Assembly: GCF_016902415.1 (NCBI RefSeq)
Contig: NZ_JACJLV010000026.1
Location: 1 to 36,769 of the forward strand
Reading direction: 5' to 3'
Origin: Mordavella massiliensis
GTDB taxonomy: Bacteria > Bacillota > Clostridia > Lachnospirales > Lachnospiraceae
DNA length: 36,769 nucleotides
In this document: positions 25,403 to 33,650 of the stretch, in pieces
Layout of the letters: each line of letters begins with the position of its first letter
How positions within the stretch are numbered: the first letter of the stretch is position 1
Made by a program: the position numbers and the translations under genes
The notes under the pieces: model-generated
Databases searched by the model: none
What the model saw: only the letters and a program-made list of their open reading frames with translations
Told to the model about the DNA's origin: nothing

Positions 25403-25734
25403 AGCGCACCTCCCATCTGCAGCACACGCTCGACTGCACTTCGATAGGTGTTCCACTCTTCCTCCTTTTCCTTCAGCGCCTTTTTGCCGTCTCTGGTCAA
25501 ATGATAATATTTGCGGACCTTTCCGCCTTCCTCCTGCTCATAAGAGGTAAGAAAGCCTTTCTCTTCCATCCCGTGGAGCAGCGGATAAAGGGTTCCCGCC
25601 TTCAGTTCAAATACATAATTGGATCGCTCCCTAAGCCTTTCAATCATCTGGTATCCATACAGATCCCCTTCTTCCAGAAGACGCAGCACCAGCATCGAAG
25701 TACTTCCGGAAATCAGACTCTTATCCATACGCAT
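25399..25734 (-). CDS. PadR-family transcriptional regulator
   Basis: The 111-residue protein is a short (subfamily 2-type) PadR: winged helix from LISGSTSMLVLRLLEEGDLYGYQMIERLRER, AGTLYPLLHGMEEKGFL and KVRKYYHLTRDGKKAL, then a short C-terminal dimerisation helix. It usually acts as an autorepressor relieved by a ligand. GGAGGG precedes the ATG. Its stop overlaps the start of the HAAS-SEDS gene, so the two are translated together and the regulator probably controls that gene. Confidence 0.92.
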   Translation of the reverse strand: MRMDKSLISGSTSMLVLRLLEEGDLYGYQMIERLRERSNYVFELKAGTLYPLLHGMEEKGFLTSYEQEEGGKVRKYYHLTRDGKKALKEKEEEWNTYRSAVERVLQMGGAL

Positions 25735-25766
25735 GTTTCGATCCCTCCTTTACAGAACTATGTAGA

Positions 25767-25792
25767 TTATCTATATATCGGTTATCTATATA
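25767..25792. promoter_or_regulatory. Putative PadR operator, two TTATCTATATA repeats
   Basis: TTATCTATATA occurs at 25767-25777 and again at 25782-25792, 15 bases apart. The second copy overlaps the -10 of the padR promoter and the first covers the start point. This placement fits autorepression by the PadR protein. Confidence 0.45.
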
Positions 25793-25818
25793 ATATCGGG
25801 CATCCTGTGATCTGTCAA
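25790..25818 (-). promoter_or_regulatory. padR-SEDS promoter
   Basis: Perfect -35 TTGACA (25818-25813), 17-base spacer, -10 TATTAT (25795-25790). Confidence 0.7.
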
Positions 25819-25860
25819 CCGCTTTCCTCATTTTTTGTGATATTATTTTTATACTTTCTC

Positions 25861-25889
25861 TTGCATAAATATAAATTTTAGTGTATAGT
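25861..25889 (+). promoter_or_regulatory. argG promoter with ARG-box-like site
   Basis: TTGCAT (25861-25866), 17-base spacer, TATAGT (25884-25889). The -35 lies within CTTGCATAAATATAAAT (25860-25876), which matches 15 of 17 bases of the site upstream of argC and resembles the ArgR consensus TGAAT-W4-ATTCA. Confidence 0.6.
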
Positions 25890-25956
25890 ATTTCTTGCAA
25901 TTCATTGAGAAAAAGAATCATTATAAATTACTGCAAAATTCAGGAGGTTTTCAAAG

Positions 25957-27183
25957 ATGAAAGAGAAAGTTGTACTGGCCTACTCCGGCGGTCTGGATAC
26001 CACAGCCGTCATCCCGTGGCTCAAAGAAACATTTGGTTATGACGTCATCTGCTGTTGCGTTAACTGCGGACAGGGCGAAGAACTGGACGGACTGGAAGAA
26101 AGAGCCAAAATGTCCGGCGCTTCCAAATTATATATTGAAGATATCGTAGATGATTTCTGCGACAACTACATTGTGCCCTGCGTACAGGCGCACGCAGTCT
26201 ATGAAAATAAATATCTGCTGGGAACCGCTATGGCCCGTCCGGCCATTTCCAAACGTCTGGTAGAGATTGCCAGAAAAGAAGGCGCTGTCGCCATCTGCCA
26301 CGGCGCAACCGGTAAAGGAAATGACCAGATTCGTTTTGAGCTCAGCATCCGCGCTCTGGCTCCGGATATCAAGATCATTGCTCCCTGGAGAATGACCGAT
26401 CTGTGGACCATGCAGTCCCGGGAAGATGAGATCGCATACTGCAAACAGCACGGCATTGATCTTCCTTTCGACGCAAGCCACAGCTACAGCCGCGACCGGA
26501 ACCTCTGGCACATCAGCCATGAAGGTCTGGAACTGGAAGATCCATCCCTGGAACCCAACTACGATGAACTTCTGGTGCTGACCGCCAAACCGGAAGATGC
26601 TCCGGATGAACCGGAATACGTAACCATGACCTTTGAAAAAGGCGTTCCCAAGAGTATCAACGGTGTAGAGATGAAAGTCTCCGACATCATCCGCACATTA
26701 AACGAGCTGGGCGGCAAACACGGCATCGGTATCTGCGACATCGTAGAAAACCGCGTCGTAGGCATGAAGTCCCGCGGCGTCTACGAGACACCGGGCGGAA
26801 CCATTCTCTACGAGGCGCACCAGCAGCTGGAAGAACTGGTGTTAGACCGGGCTACCTATGAAGTGAAAAAAGACATGGCCAACAAACTTTCCCAGGTGAT
26901 CTATGAAGGAAAATGGTTTACTCCTCTTCGCGAGGCGATCCAGGCCTTCATCGAAAGCACCCAGGAATACGTGACCGGAGAGGTCAAATTCAAACTTTAC
27001 AAAGGCAACATCACCAAAGCCGGAACCACCTCTCCTTACTCACTCTACAGTGAATCCCTGGCAAGCTTCACCACCGGTGATCTCTACGACCACCATGACG
27101 CCGACGGATTCATCAACCTGTTCGGCCTGCCGCTCAAAGTGCGCGCTATGAAAATGCAGAAAACACAGACAGAGAGCAAATAG
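25957..27183 (+). CDS. argG: Argininosuccinate synthase
   Basis: ArgG joins citrulline and aspartate using ATP. The 408-residue protein has the PP-loop YSGGLDTTAVIPW (9-21), GATGKGNDQIRFE, the SREDEIAYCKQHGI region and SHSYSRDRNLWHIS-type citrulline-binding residues. AGGAGG precedes the ATG by 10 bases. It is transcribed away from the padR operon and ends one base before a 73-bp palindrome. No argH follows, unlike the common argGH pair. Confidence 0.97.
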   Translation: MKEKVVLAYSGGLDTTAVIPWLKETFGYDVICCCVNCGQGEELDGLEERAKMSGASKLYIEDIVDDFCDNYIVPCVQAHAVYENKYLLGTAMARPAISKRLVEIARKEGAVAICHGATGKGNDQIRFELSIRALAPDIKIIAPWRMTDLWTMQSREDEIAYCKQHGIDLPFDASHSYSRDRNLWHISHEGLELEDPSLEPNYDELLVLTAKPEDAPDEPEYVTMTFEKGVPKSINGVEMKVSDIIRTLNELGGKHGIGICDIVENRVVGMKSRGVYETPGGTILYEAHQQLEELVLDRATYEVKKDMANKLSQVIYEGKWFTPLREAIQAFIESTQEYVTGEVKFKLYKGNITKAGTTSPYSLYSESLASFTTGDLYDHHDADGFINLFGLPLKVRAMKMQKTQTESK

Positions 27184-27256
27184 ATGTAAACAAAAATGTG
27201 AACGGGGCCGGGGGATTTTCAGAAATCCCCCGGCCCCGTTCACATTCCGTTTACAT
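27184..27256. terminator. 73-bp palindrome filling the argG / dipeptidase convergent gap
   Basis: Outer arms ATGTAAAC, a 4/3-base internal loop, then 22-bp arms with the core GGGGCCGGGGGATTT around loop TCAG. It starts right after the argG stop and ends one base before the dipeptidase stop, so it serves both convergent genes as a terminator. There is no clean U-run. Its core recurs at 33651-33700 with compensated base changes. Confidence 0.7.
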
Positions 27257-27257
27257 T

Positions 27258-28223
27258 TTACAATATCTGCCTGCAGATTCTTTCTGCATTTCCATTCCAG
27301 ATCTTATCCAGCTGATTTTCCGACAGGCCTTTTTTCCGCAGTGCTTCCCAGAGCCGTTCCATCTGGCTGACATCCGGGATATCCAGTTCTTCTATTCCGT
27401 CGAATCCGTCAAAGTCTGTGCCAATGGCCGGAAATTCACTGCCGCCCACGTCCAGCATATGCAGCACATGCATAGCCATTTCTTCCAGTTTCGACGCATG
27501 TTCGTTTCCAAGAAAGGCACCGTAAAAGTTCAGGCCTGCGATGCCGCCTGTGTTTGCCAGTGCCCGGATCATGTCGTCTGTCAGATTCCTGGGATGCGGA
27601 CAGAGCGCTCTGCAGTTGGAGTGGGACGCCACTACCGGCACCCGGGAGATTTCCAGCACGTCCCGGAATACTCCATCGGATGCGTGAGACACATCTATGA
27701 TCATCCCCAGCTCGTTCATCCGTTCCACCACTTCTCTGCCAAAGGGCTTCAGTCCCTGCCACATGACCGAAGCATCCCGGCTGTTTGGATGGCCGATGCA
27801 GTTTTCATAATTCCACATCAGTGTCATCAGGCGCACTCCCTGTCGGTACAGTTCCTCCAGCCGGTCAAGGTGACCATTCAGCACACCGCCCTCTTCTACA
27901 GTAAGAAATGCCGAAATCTTCCCCTGTCCGGCATTTTCCCGCATTTCCTGACAGGAAGTGGCAAGGGAAATCTGGTCTGCATAAATCCGGGTCTGTTCCT
28001 TCAGATATGCGATCATTTCCAGCACATGCCGCCAGGCGGCATCGTACCCGCCCGTTTCTTTATAATCGTCCGCATAGGTAAAGCAGGCGAAAAACTGTGC
28101 CATCGTTCCGCCCTTTTTCATGGCTTCTATGCTGACACATCCATCGTTCTTCATCAGATCTCCGTTTCCGCTTAGATCCATTAATTTCCATAATGTATCA
28201 CAGTGCAGATCGATCAGTTTCAT
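27258..28223 (-). CDS. Membrane dipeptidase (peptidase M19, renal dipeptidase family)
   Basis: The 321-residue protein is a zinc-dependent amidohydrolase-fold dipeptidase. The first metal-binding motif is DLHCDTL (His7, Asp9). The bridging glutamate is in LTVEEGG (about 108-114), and DVSHAS and ASHSNCRALCPHPRNLTDDM supply further histidines. Despite the family name no signal peptide or membrane segment is visible, so it is cytoplasmic. Relatives cleave varied dipeptides including D-residue forms. GGAG precedes the ATG, and a possible weak -10 TATACT (28255-28250) lies upstream without a good -35. It is divergent from the adjacent hydrolase. Confidence 0.92.
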   Translation of the reverse strand: MKLIDLHCDTLWKLMDLSGNGDLMKNDGCVSIEAMKKGGTMAQFFACFTYADDYKETGGYDAAWRHVLEMIAYLKEQTRIYADQISLATSCQEMRENAGQGKISAFLTVEEGGVLNGHLDRLEELYRQGVRLMTLMWNYENCIGHPNSRDASVMWQGLKPFGREVVERMNELGMIIDVSHASDGVFRDVLEISRVPVVASHSNCRALCPHPRNLTDDMIRALANTGGIAGLNFYGAFLGNEHASKLEEMAMHVLHMLDVGGSEFPAIGTDFDGFDGIEELDIPDVSQMERLWEALRKKGLSENQLDKIWNGNAERICRQIL

Positions 28224-28289
28224 ATTTTATCCGCTCCTCTCATATGTTCAGTATAACTCTTGCTATTGTATTGGGGAAGGTGCTGTTTT

Positions 28290-29015
28290 ATGAAACCAGT
28301 CATTGGAATCGCTGCATGCGGATCAGCGGACAACCGGCAGTTTGTGACAGAAGCTTACATTGAGGCGGTCTCCCGCACAGGCGGAATCCCTCTGATCCTT
28401 CCCATTCTGGATGACGCCGCGCTCCTGACGGACTACCTGCAGATCTGTGATGGATTTTTATTCTGCGGCGGCGAGGACATCACGCCCCTGCTTTTTGGCG
28501 AAGAACTTCTCACAGACCGCGGCAGTACAGACCTTTTTGCAGACCGTTTCCACCTGGCTCTGATGCAAACGGTATTGCATGCAAAACGTCCGGTCCTTGC
28601 CATATGCCGGGGCATGCAGATCATGAATCTCGCCCTTGGAGGCAGTATCTACCAGGATCTTTCCCTGCGCCCTTCCCCCACGCTGCAGCACATGCAGATC
28701 TCCGGTTCCCGCAAGGATCCCTGTCACAAGATCACCGTCTCACAAAATAGCATGCTATCTGATTTTCTTGGAACTTATGCAAATGTAAATAGTTTTCATC
28801 ACCAATGTCTCCACTTCATTCCGCCGCAGATCCGCCCCGTGGCAACTGCTTCCGACGGAGTGGTGGAAGCCATTGAGATCCCCGGGCATCCGTTTGCTCT
28901 TGGCGTCCAGTGGCATCCGGAAGTCCTTTTATCCCTGGATCCGGGAATGGAAAAACTTTTTTCTACTCTGACGGAACGCGCCGGATCCTGCCTTTTTCCA
29001 GGCTCGGCCGGATAA
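28290..29015 (+). CDS. Class I glutamine amidotransferase-like hydrolase (peptidase C26, PuuD-like)
   Basis: The 241-residue protein resembles gamma-glutamyl-gamma-aminobutyrate hydrolase: nucleophile Cys106 in AICRGMQIMNLALGG and the remaining triad His209 and Glu211 in GVQWHPE. Family members hydrolyse gamma-glutamyl amides. No polyamine genes surround it, so the substrate is unproven. I start at 28290 (MKPVIGI), nine bases after GGGGAAGG; an earlier start ten codons upstream is not family-like. Its 3' end overlaps the convergent HD gene by 53 bases. Confidence 0.88.
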   Translation: MKPVIGIAACGSADNRQFVTEAYIEAVSRTGGIPLILPILDDAALLTDYLQICDGFLFCGGEDITPLLFGEELLTDRGSTDLFADRFHLALMQTVLHAKRPVLAICRGMQIMNLALGGSIYQDLSLRPSPTLQHMQISGSRKDPCHKITVSQNSMLSDFLGTYANVNSFHHQCLHFIPPQIRPVATASDGVVEAIEIPGHPFALGVQWHPEVLLSLDPGMEKLFSTLTERAGSCLFPGSAG

Positions 29016-29562
29016 AATGCTCTTTTGCATAATCCCAGAGAGACTGGGATCCTTCAGCTGTCCGCTCATTTCGCTTCAGGATCTGATCCAGGCAGACCTT
29101 ATGCTCTTCCCATGCCTTGCCGTCTGAAGCATGGTTCAGCATGATGGGCTGGATATTGTCTATGGTCCTTGCAAATCTGGCTTCCGGCGTCTTTCTTTCT
29201 TCAAATTCCTGCCAGAGTCCCATCAGACGGCTTCCCTGATCCTCCGGCAGCAATCCGAAGATCCTTGCGGCTGCCTTTTCTTCCCGCTCCTTCTGTGTCT
29301 TTTTCGCTTCCTCATCGTAAGCGTAGGTATCCCCTGCGTCAATTTCCACAATATCATGGATCAGTACCATGGTCACCGTTTTCAGTACATCAATTTTTTC
29401 ATTGGCATATTCGCTGAATAAAATCGTCATCAGCGCCAGATGCCAGGCATGCTCCGCGTCATTTTCCTTCCTTTGCCCATCAGCGAGATACGTCTGGCGC
29501 CCAATGAGTTTTTCCTTGTCTATTTCTTTTGCAAATGCAAACAACTGGTCCAGCCGGTCCAT
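28963..29562 (-). CDS. HD-domain phosphohydrolase (YfbR-like, HD_3)
   Basis: The 199-residue protein carries an HD metal site: His38 in DAEHAW, His69-Asp70 in LIHDIVEIDAGD and Asp135 in RTIDNIQPI. This pattern is that of HD_3/YfbR-like 5'-nucleotidases, which act on deoxynucleoside monophosphates; substrate here is inferred only from family. I start at 29562 (MDRLDQLF) with GAGAGG upstream. It follows the ABC exporter genes after 63 bases on the same strand and overlaps the PuuD-like gene tail to tail. Confidence 0.87.
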   Translation of the reverse strand: MDRLDQLFAFAKEIDKEKLIGRQTYLADGQRKENDAEHAWHLALMTILFSEYANEKIDVLKTVTMVLIHDIVEIDAGDTYAYDEEAKKTQKEREEKAAARIFGLLPEDQGSRLMGLWQEFEERKTPEARFARTIDNIQPIMLNHASDGKAWEEHKVCLDQILKRNERTAEGSQSLWDYAKEHFIRPSLEKGRIRRVPSE

Positions 29563-29625
29563 ACATCCACATCCTCTCCATGTATTTTCTGATTTCACAC
29601 TGTATTTTACAATCCTTTTACGCCG

Positions 29626-31458
29626 TTACGCACTGGCGGCCGGATCCTGCTCGAACTGGGAATTATAAAGCTCCGCATAGAACCCGTTTCTTTCCAGAAG
29701 CTCCTGGTGTGTTCCCTGTTCTACGATATCCCCGTCCTTCATCACCAGGATCAGGTCCGCATTCCGGATAGTGGACAGCCGGTGGGCGATGATAAATGTG
29801 GTCCTGCCTTCCATCAGCCGTTCAAATGCCTTCTGGATCCGCACTTCGGTCCTGGTATCCACCGAACTGGTGGCTTCATCCAGGATCAGGATCTTCGGAT
29901 CTGCCAGGATTGCCCTTGCAATAGTCAGAAGCTGCTTCTGCCCCTGCGATACATTGTTTGCCTCTTCATTTAGTTCCATCTGATATCCGCCGGGCAGTGT
30001 CTGTACAAAATGATGGACATAGGCTGCCTTTGCCGCTTCCACTACTTCTTCATGGGAAGCAGACAGTTTTCCGTAACGGATATTGTCCTCAATGCTTCCT
30101 TTAAACAGCCACGTATCCTGCAGCACCATGCCGAACGCCCGACGCAGTTCCGTCCGGTCAAACTCCCGGATATCATGACCGTCCACCCGGATCGCGCCGT
30201 CACATACGTCGTAAAATCTCATCAATAATTTTACCATAGTTGTTTTCCCTGCGCCAGTGGGCCCGACGATCGCAATCTTCTGCCCAGGCAGAGCCCTGGC
30301 GCTGAAATCATGGATGATCATATGATCTTTGTGGTATCCGAATTTTACATGATCAAATTCCACACATCCCTTCAGGTCATCTGCGGCCAGCGGCCGTGCG
30401 GTTGTCTGTACTTCTTCCTCTTCTTCCAGAAATTCAAATACCCGTTCCGCCGCCGCTGCTGTGGACTGCAGAAGGTTTGCCACCTGTGCGGCCTGCTGGA
30501 TAGGCGATGTGAAATTTCTCACGTATTGGATAAAAGACTGGATATCTCCCACCTGAATGGTTTTCTGGACAGCCAGATATCCACCCAGGATCACCACGCC
30601 CACATAGCCCAGATTTCCTACAAACTGCATGACCGGCATCATCATTCCGGACAGGAACTGGGACTTCCAGGCAGAGCGATATAAAACATCGTTATCCTGT
30701 TCAAACGCCCGGATCACATCCTCTTCTTTATTAAAGGCTTTTACGATACTGTGGCCCCCGTATACCTCTTCCACCTGACTGTTGACATGCCCCAGATACT
30801 CCTGCTGCGCCCGGAAATATTTCTGGGAATGTCTGACAATCCCGGTGATCATCCCCAGCGAAACCGGCAGGATCAAAAGGGCGGCCGCAGTCATCAAAGG
30901 ACTGATACTCAGCATCATGGCCAGCACTCCAATAATGGTAGTAACCGAAGTGATCAATTGTGTCGCGCTTTGATTCAGGCTCTGGCTTAAGGTATCCACA
31001 TCATTGGTGATCCTGGAAAGGATCTCTCCATGTGTCATGCGGTCAAAATACCCCATCGGCAGCCGGTCGATTTTCTCTGAAATCTCCTTACGCATTTGAT
31101 AGGTCATTTTCTGGGAAACACCGGTCATCAGATATCCCTGAACAAAAGACAATACCGCGCTAAGCAGGTAGAGGCCAAGAAGTGTCAGCAGGATGCGGCC
31201 AATCTTCTCAAAATCTATGCCACCGCTTCCGGATACTTTGCCCACCAGGCCTTCAAACAACTCTGTTGTGGCCTGACCAAGGATCTTTGGCCCTGCGATA
31301 TTAAAAATCGTACTTCCGACAGCAAATATCACAATTGCTATTAAAGCAACTTTATAATTTCTAAGATATTTTATAAGTTTTCTTATGGTTCCTTTAAAAT
31401 CCTTTGCCCTTTCTCCAGGCATATGGCCGCCCCCATGGCCCATTCTTCTTCCCGGCAT
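29626..31458 (-). CDS. ABC exporter half-transporter, canonical ATPase subunit
   Basis: The 610-residue protein has a His/Gly-rich start (MPGRRMGHGGGHMPGER), six membrane helices (about 35-335) and an ATPase domain. Walker A is GPTGAGKTT (399-407), Walker B ILILDEA with catalytic Glu528, and the switch histidine is His559. The signature loop is NVSQGQKQ (502-509) rather than SGGQ. Its start lies one base after the stop of the first ABC gene, with AAGGAGG in that gene's end, so the two subunits are coupled. With its neighbour it should form a heterodimeric exporter of unknown substrate, possibly a multidrug or peptide. Confidence 0.93.
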   Translation of the reverse strand: MPGRRMGHGGGHMPGERAKDFKGTIRKLIKYLRNYKVALIAIVIFAVGSTIFNIAGPKILGQATTELFEGLVGKVSGSGGIDFEKIGRILLTLLGLYLLSAVLSFVQGYLMTGVSQKMTYQMRKEISEKIDRLPMGYFDRMTHGEILSRITNDVDTLSQSLNQSATQLITSVTTIIGVLAMMLSISPLMTAAALLILPVSLGMITGIVRHSQKYFRAQQEYLGHVNSQVEEVYGGHSIVKAFNKEEDVIRAFEQDNDVLYRSAWKSQFLSGMMMPVMQFVGNLGYVGVVILGGYLAVQKTIQVGDIQSFIQYVRNFTSPIQQAAQVANLLQSTAAAAERVFEFLEEEEEVQTTARPLAADDLKGCVEFDHVKFGYHKDHMIIHDFSARALPGQKIAIVGPTGAGKTTMVKLLMRFYDVCDGAIRVDGHDIREFDRTELRRAFGMVLQDTWLFKGSIEDNIRYGKLSASHEEVVEAAKAAYVHHFVQTLPGGYQMELNEEANNVSQGQKQLLTIARAILADPKILILDEATSSVDTRTEVRIQKAFERLMEGRTTFIIAHRLSTIRNADLILVMKDGDIVEQGTHQELLERNGFYAELYNSQFEQDPAASA

Positions 31459-31459
31459 G

Positions 31460-33619
31460 TTAGACCGCCTCCTTCCTGCTGCCCGAAAGTTCTTCCTGCG
31501 ATAACTGCGAAGAAGCAATCTGATAATACTCCGGACAATTTTCCAGCAATTCCCCGTGGGTTCCTTTTCCCACGATCCTTCCGTCATCCAGCACCAGGAT
31601 CTGCTCCGCATGCAGGATCGTACTGATCCTCTGGGCCACAATAATCACCGTACTGTCTGCCGTCTTTTCCTTCAGCGCCTTGCGAAGCGCAGTATCGGTT
31701 TTATAATCCAGCGCAGAGAAACTGTCGTCAAAAATGTAGATATCCGGATGTTTTGCGACGGCTCTGGCAATGGAAAGCCTCTGCTTTTGTCCGCCGGACA
31801 CATTGGTTCCTCCCTGGGCAATGGGACTTTGATACTTATGATTTTTGGCCTCAATAAATTCCTCAGCCTGTGCGATCCGGGCCGCTTCCTTCATTTCCTC
31901 TTCCGTACCATCCGGACGGCCAAACAGAATATTGGAAGCAATATCACCGGAGAATAGAATTCCTTTTTGCGGCACAACCCCAAGTTTCTCCCGCAGATCG
32001 TGCTGCCGGATCTTACGGATATCCCGGCCATCGATCCGGATGCTTCCTTCTGTCACGTCATAAAATCTGGGGATCAGATTTACCAGTGTGGATTTCCCGC
32101 TTCCCGTGCTTCCGATGATGGCCGTGGTCTGTCCCGGTTTTGCCGTAAATGTAATGTCTTTCAGGACATCTTCTTCGGCTCCCGGATACCGGAAGAAAAC
32201 GTGGTCAAAAGAGAGTTCGCCCCTGCCGCATTCCGGCAGTTCTTCCGGAAGCTTAGGATCGCAGATCATGGTATGGCTTTCCAGCACGCTGCTGACACGC
32301 TCCGCCGACACGGCCGCTCTTGGCAGCATCACAGAGATCATGCAGATCATAAGAAATGCCATGATGATCTGCATGGTATACTGGATAAATGCCATCATGT
32401 CTCCCACCTGCATCGTTCCTGCGTCAATGCTGTGGCCGCCCACCCACACGATCAGAACCGAGATTCCATTCATGATCAGCATCATGGCCGGCATCATAAA
32501 TGTCATCGCCCGGTTGACAAAAAGATTGGTTCTTGTCAGTTCCCGGTTTGCCTGATCAAATCTTTCTTCTTCGTGTGCCTCTGTTCCAAAGGCGCGGATC
32601 ACCGGAAGGCCGGTCAGGATCTCCCTGCTTACCAGATTCAGACGGTCTACCAGATTCTGCAGAATCCGGAATCTGGGCATGACCACAGCAAACAGCACCG
32701 CTACCAGAAGGAAGATCAGCGCCACTGCAAGGGCAATAATCCAGGACATATCCACATTCGTGTGGAAGACGTTCCAGACGCCGCCCACCGCCAGGATCGG
32801 CGCATAGAGCACCATTCGCAGGATCATCACCGTCAGAAGCTGGATCTGCTGGATGTCATTGGTACTGCGTGTGATCAAAGAAGCAGTTGAAAATTGATCA
32901 AACTCTCCATTGGAGAAGTCGACTACTTTGCGGAACACATCCTTTCTTAAGTTCCGGCCAAGCCCGGCACCCACAAGGGAAGCGATCAGCCCCACCAGAA
33001 TGCTGGCCGCCATGCCGGCCCCGGCAAGCGCCAGCATTTTCCCGCCGGTAACCAGGATGTAGCTGGAACTGATCTTGTCAAGATCCAGACCGATCTTCTC
33101 GTATGCGGACCGAATGTAGGCTGCGGCCGCCTGCTCCGTCATGGTCTCCGGAAGACTTTCCATCACTTTCTCCTGTGCGGCCGCGCCTGCTCCAGCCGTA
33201 TCTGCCACATTCCCCGAAGTGACCCCGTCGGCATTCGTTTCTTCCAGCATCATGGCCATGACCATGGGAAGTTCCAGCTTCTCCACCAGCTTTTCCATCT
33301 CATCTTCATTTTCTTTTATCTCTTCTTTAAGAGTCATAACTGTTCCGTCATAATCATATGACTCATCACTTTTCTGATAGGCATCTGCTATCTCTGCCCG
33401 GTCTTCCTCTTTCGCCAACATAAGGAGCACTCCCAGATCCTCTTCTGCCAGTGCTTCCGGCACCCGCTCGTCAATCCCGCTCTGCTGGATCCCTACATTT
33501 ACAATATCAGACGTATAGGACGGCAGGGAAAGATCGCAATAGGCCTGGATGATCAGCACACAGATCACCAGCAGCACCTGCCCGGCATATGGCTTCAAAA
33601 ACCCAAATAATTTTTTCAT
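31460..33619 (-). CDS. ABC exporter half-transporter, degenerate ATPase subunit with large external insertion
   Basis: The 719-residue protein is about 130 residues longer than usual for a half-exporter. The extra sequence (about 45-185) lies between the first and second membrane helices, so it is extracytoplasmic; it is acidic and helical with Ala/Gly-rich parts. Walker A is GSTGSGKST (503-511) and the signature is VSGGQ (607-611). The catalytic glutamate is Asp632 (IYIFDDS) and the switch histidine is Gln663 (IIVAQRIST). That is the degenerate-site half of an asymmetric exporter. AAAGGG precedes the ATG, and a 50-bp palindrome ends 31 bases upstream. Confidence 0.93.
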   Translation of the reverse strand: MKKLFGFLKPYAGQVLLVICVLIIQAYCDLSLPSYTSDIVNVGIQQSGIDERVPEALAEEDLGVLLMLAKEEDRAEIADAYQKSDESYDYDGTVMTLKEEIKENEDEMEKLVEKLELPMVMAMMLEETNADGVTSGNVADTAGAGAAAQEKVMESLPETMTEQAAAAYIRSAYEKIGLDLDKISSSYILVTGGKMLALAGAGMAASILVGLIASLVGAGLGRNLRKDVFRKVVDFSNGEFDQFSTASLITRSTNDIQQIQLLTVMILRMVLYAPILAVGGVWNVFHTNVDMSWIIALAVALIFLLVAVLFAVVMPRFRILQNLVDRLNLVSREILTGLPVIRAFGTEAHEEERFDQANRELTRTNLFVNRAMTFMMPAMMLIMNGISVLIVWVGGHSIDAGTMQVGDMMAFIQYTMQIIMAFLMICMISVMLPRAAVSAERVSSVLESHTMICDPKLPEELPECGRGELSFDHVFFRYPGAEEDVLKDITFTAKPGQTTAIIGSTGSGKSTLVNLIPRFYDVTEGSIRIDGRDIRKIRQHDLREKLGVVPQKGILFSGDIASNILFGRPDGTEEEMKEAARIAQAEEFIEAKNHKYQSPIAQGGTNVSGGQKQRLSIARAVAKHPDIYIFDDSFSALDYKTDTALRKALKEKTADSTVIIVAQRISTILHAEQILVLDDGRIVGKGTHGELLENCPEYYQIASSQLSQEELSGSRKEAV

Positions 33620-33650
33620 ATCTGTCTAGTCCCTTTCTGCATTCGGTTTT

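Noticed and set aside
25767-25792. Repeats near padR as a CRISPR or phage attachment site
   Set aside because: Only two 11-base units at a promoter, with no spacers of constant size and no integrase.
27198-28175. Frames giving NGAGGF(S/L)(E/K)IPRPRSH-like peptides at the two palindromes
   Set aside because: These peptides are simply translations of the G/C-rich hairpin arms, which is why the same peptide appears on both strands.
31459-31641. A 61-residue N-terminal extension of the second ABC subunit
   Set aside because: It overlaps the end of the first ABC gene in another frame; the start at 31458 has AAGGAGG and fits the family.
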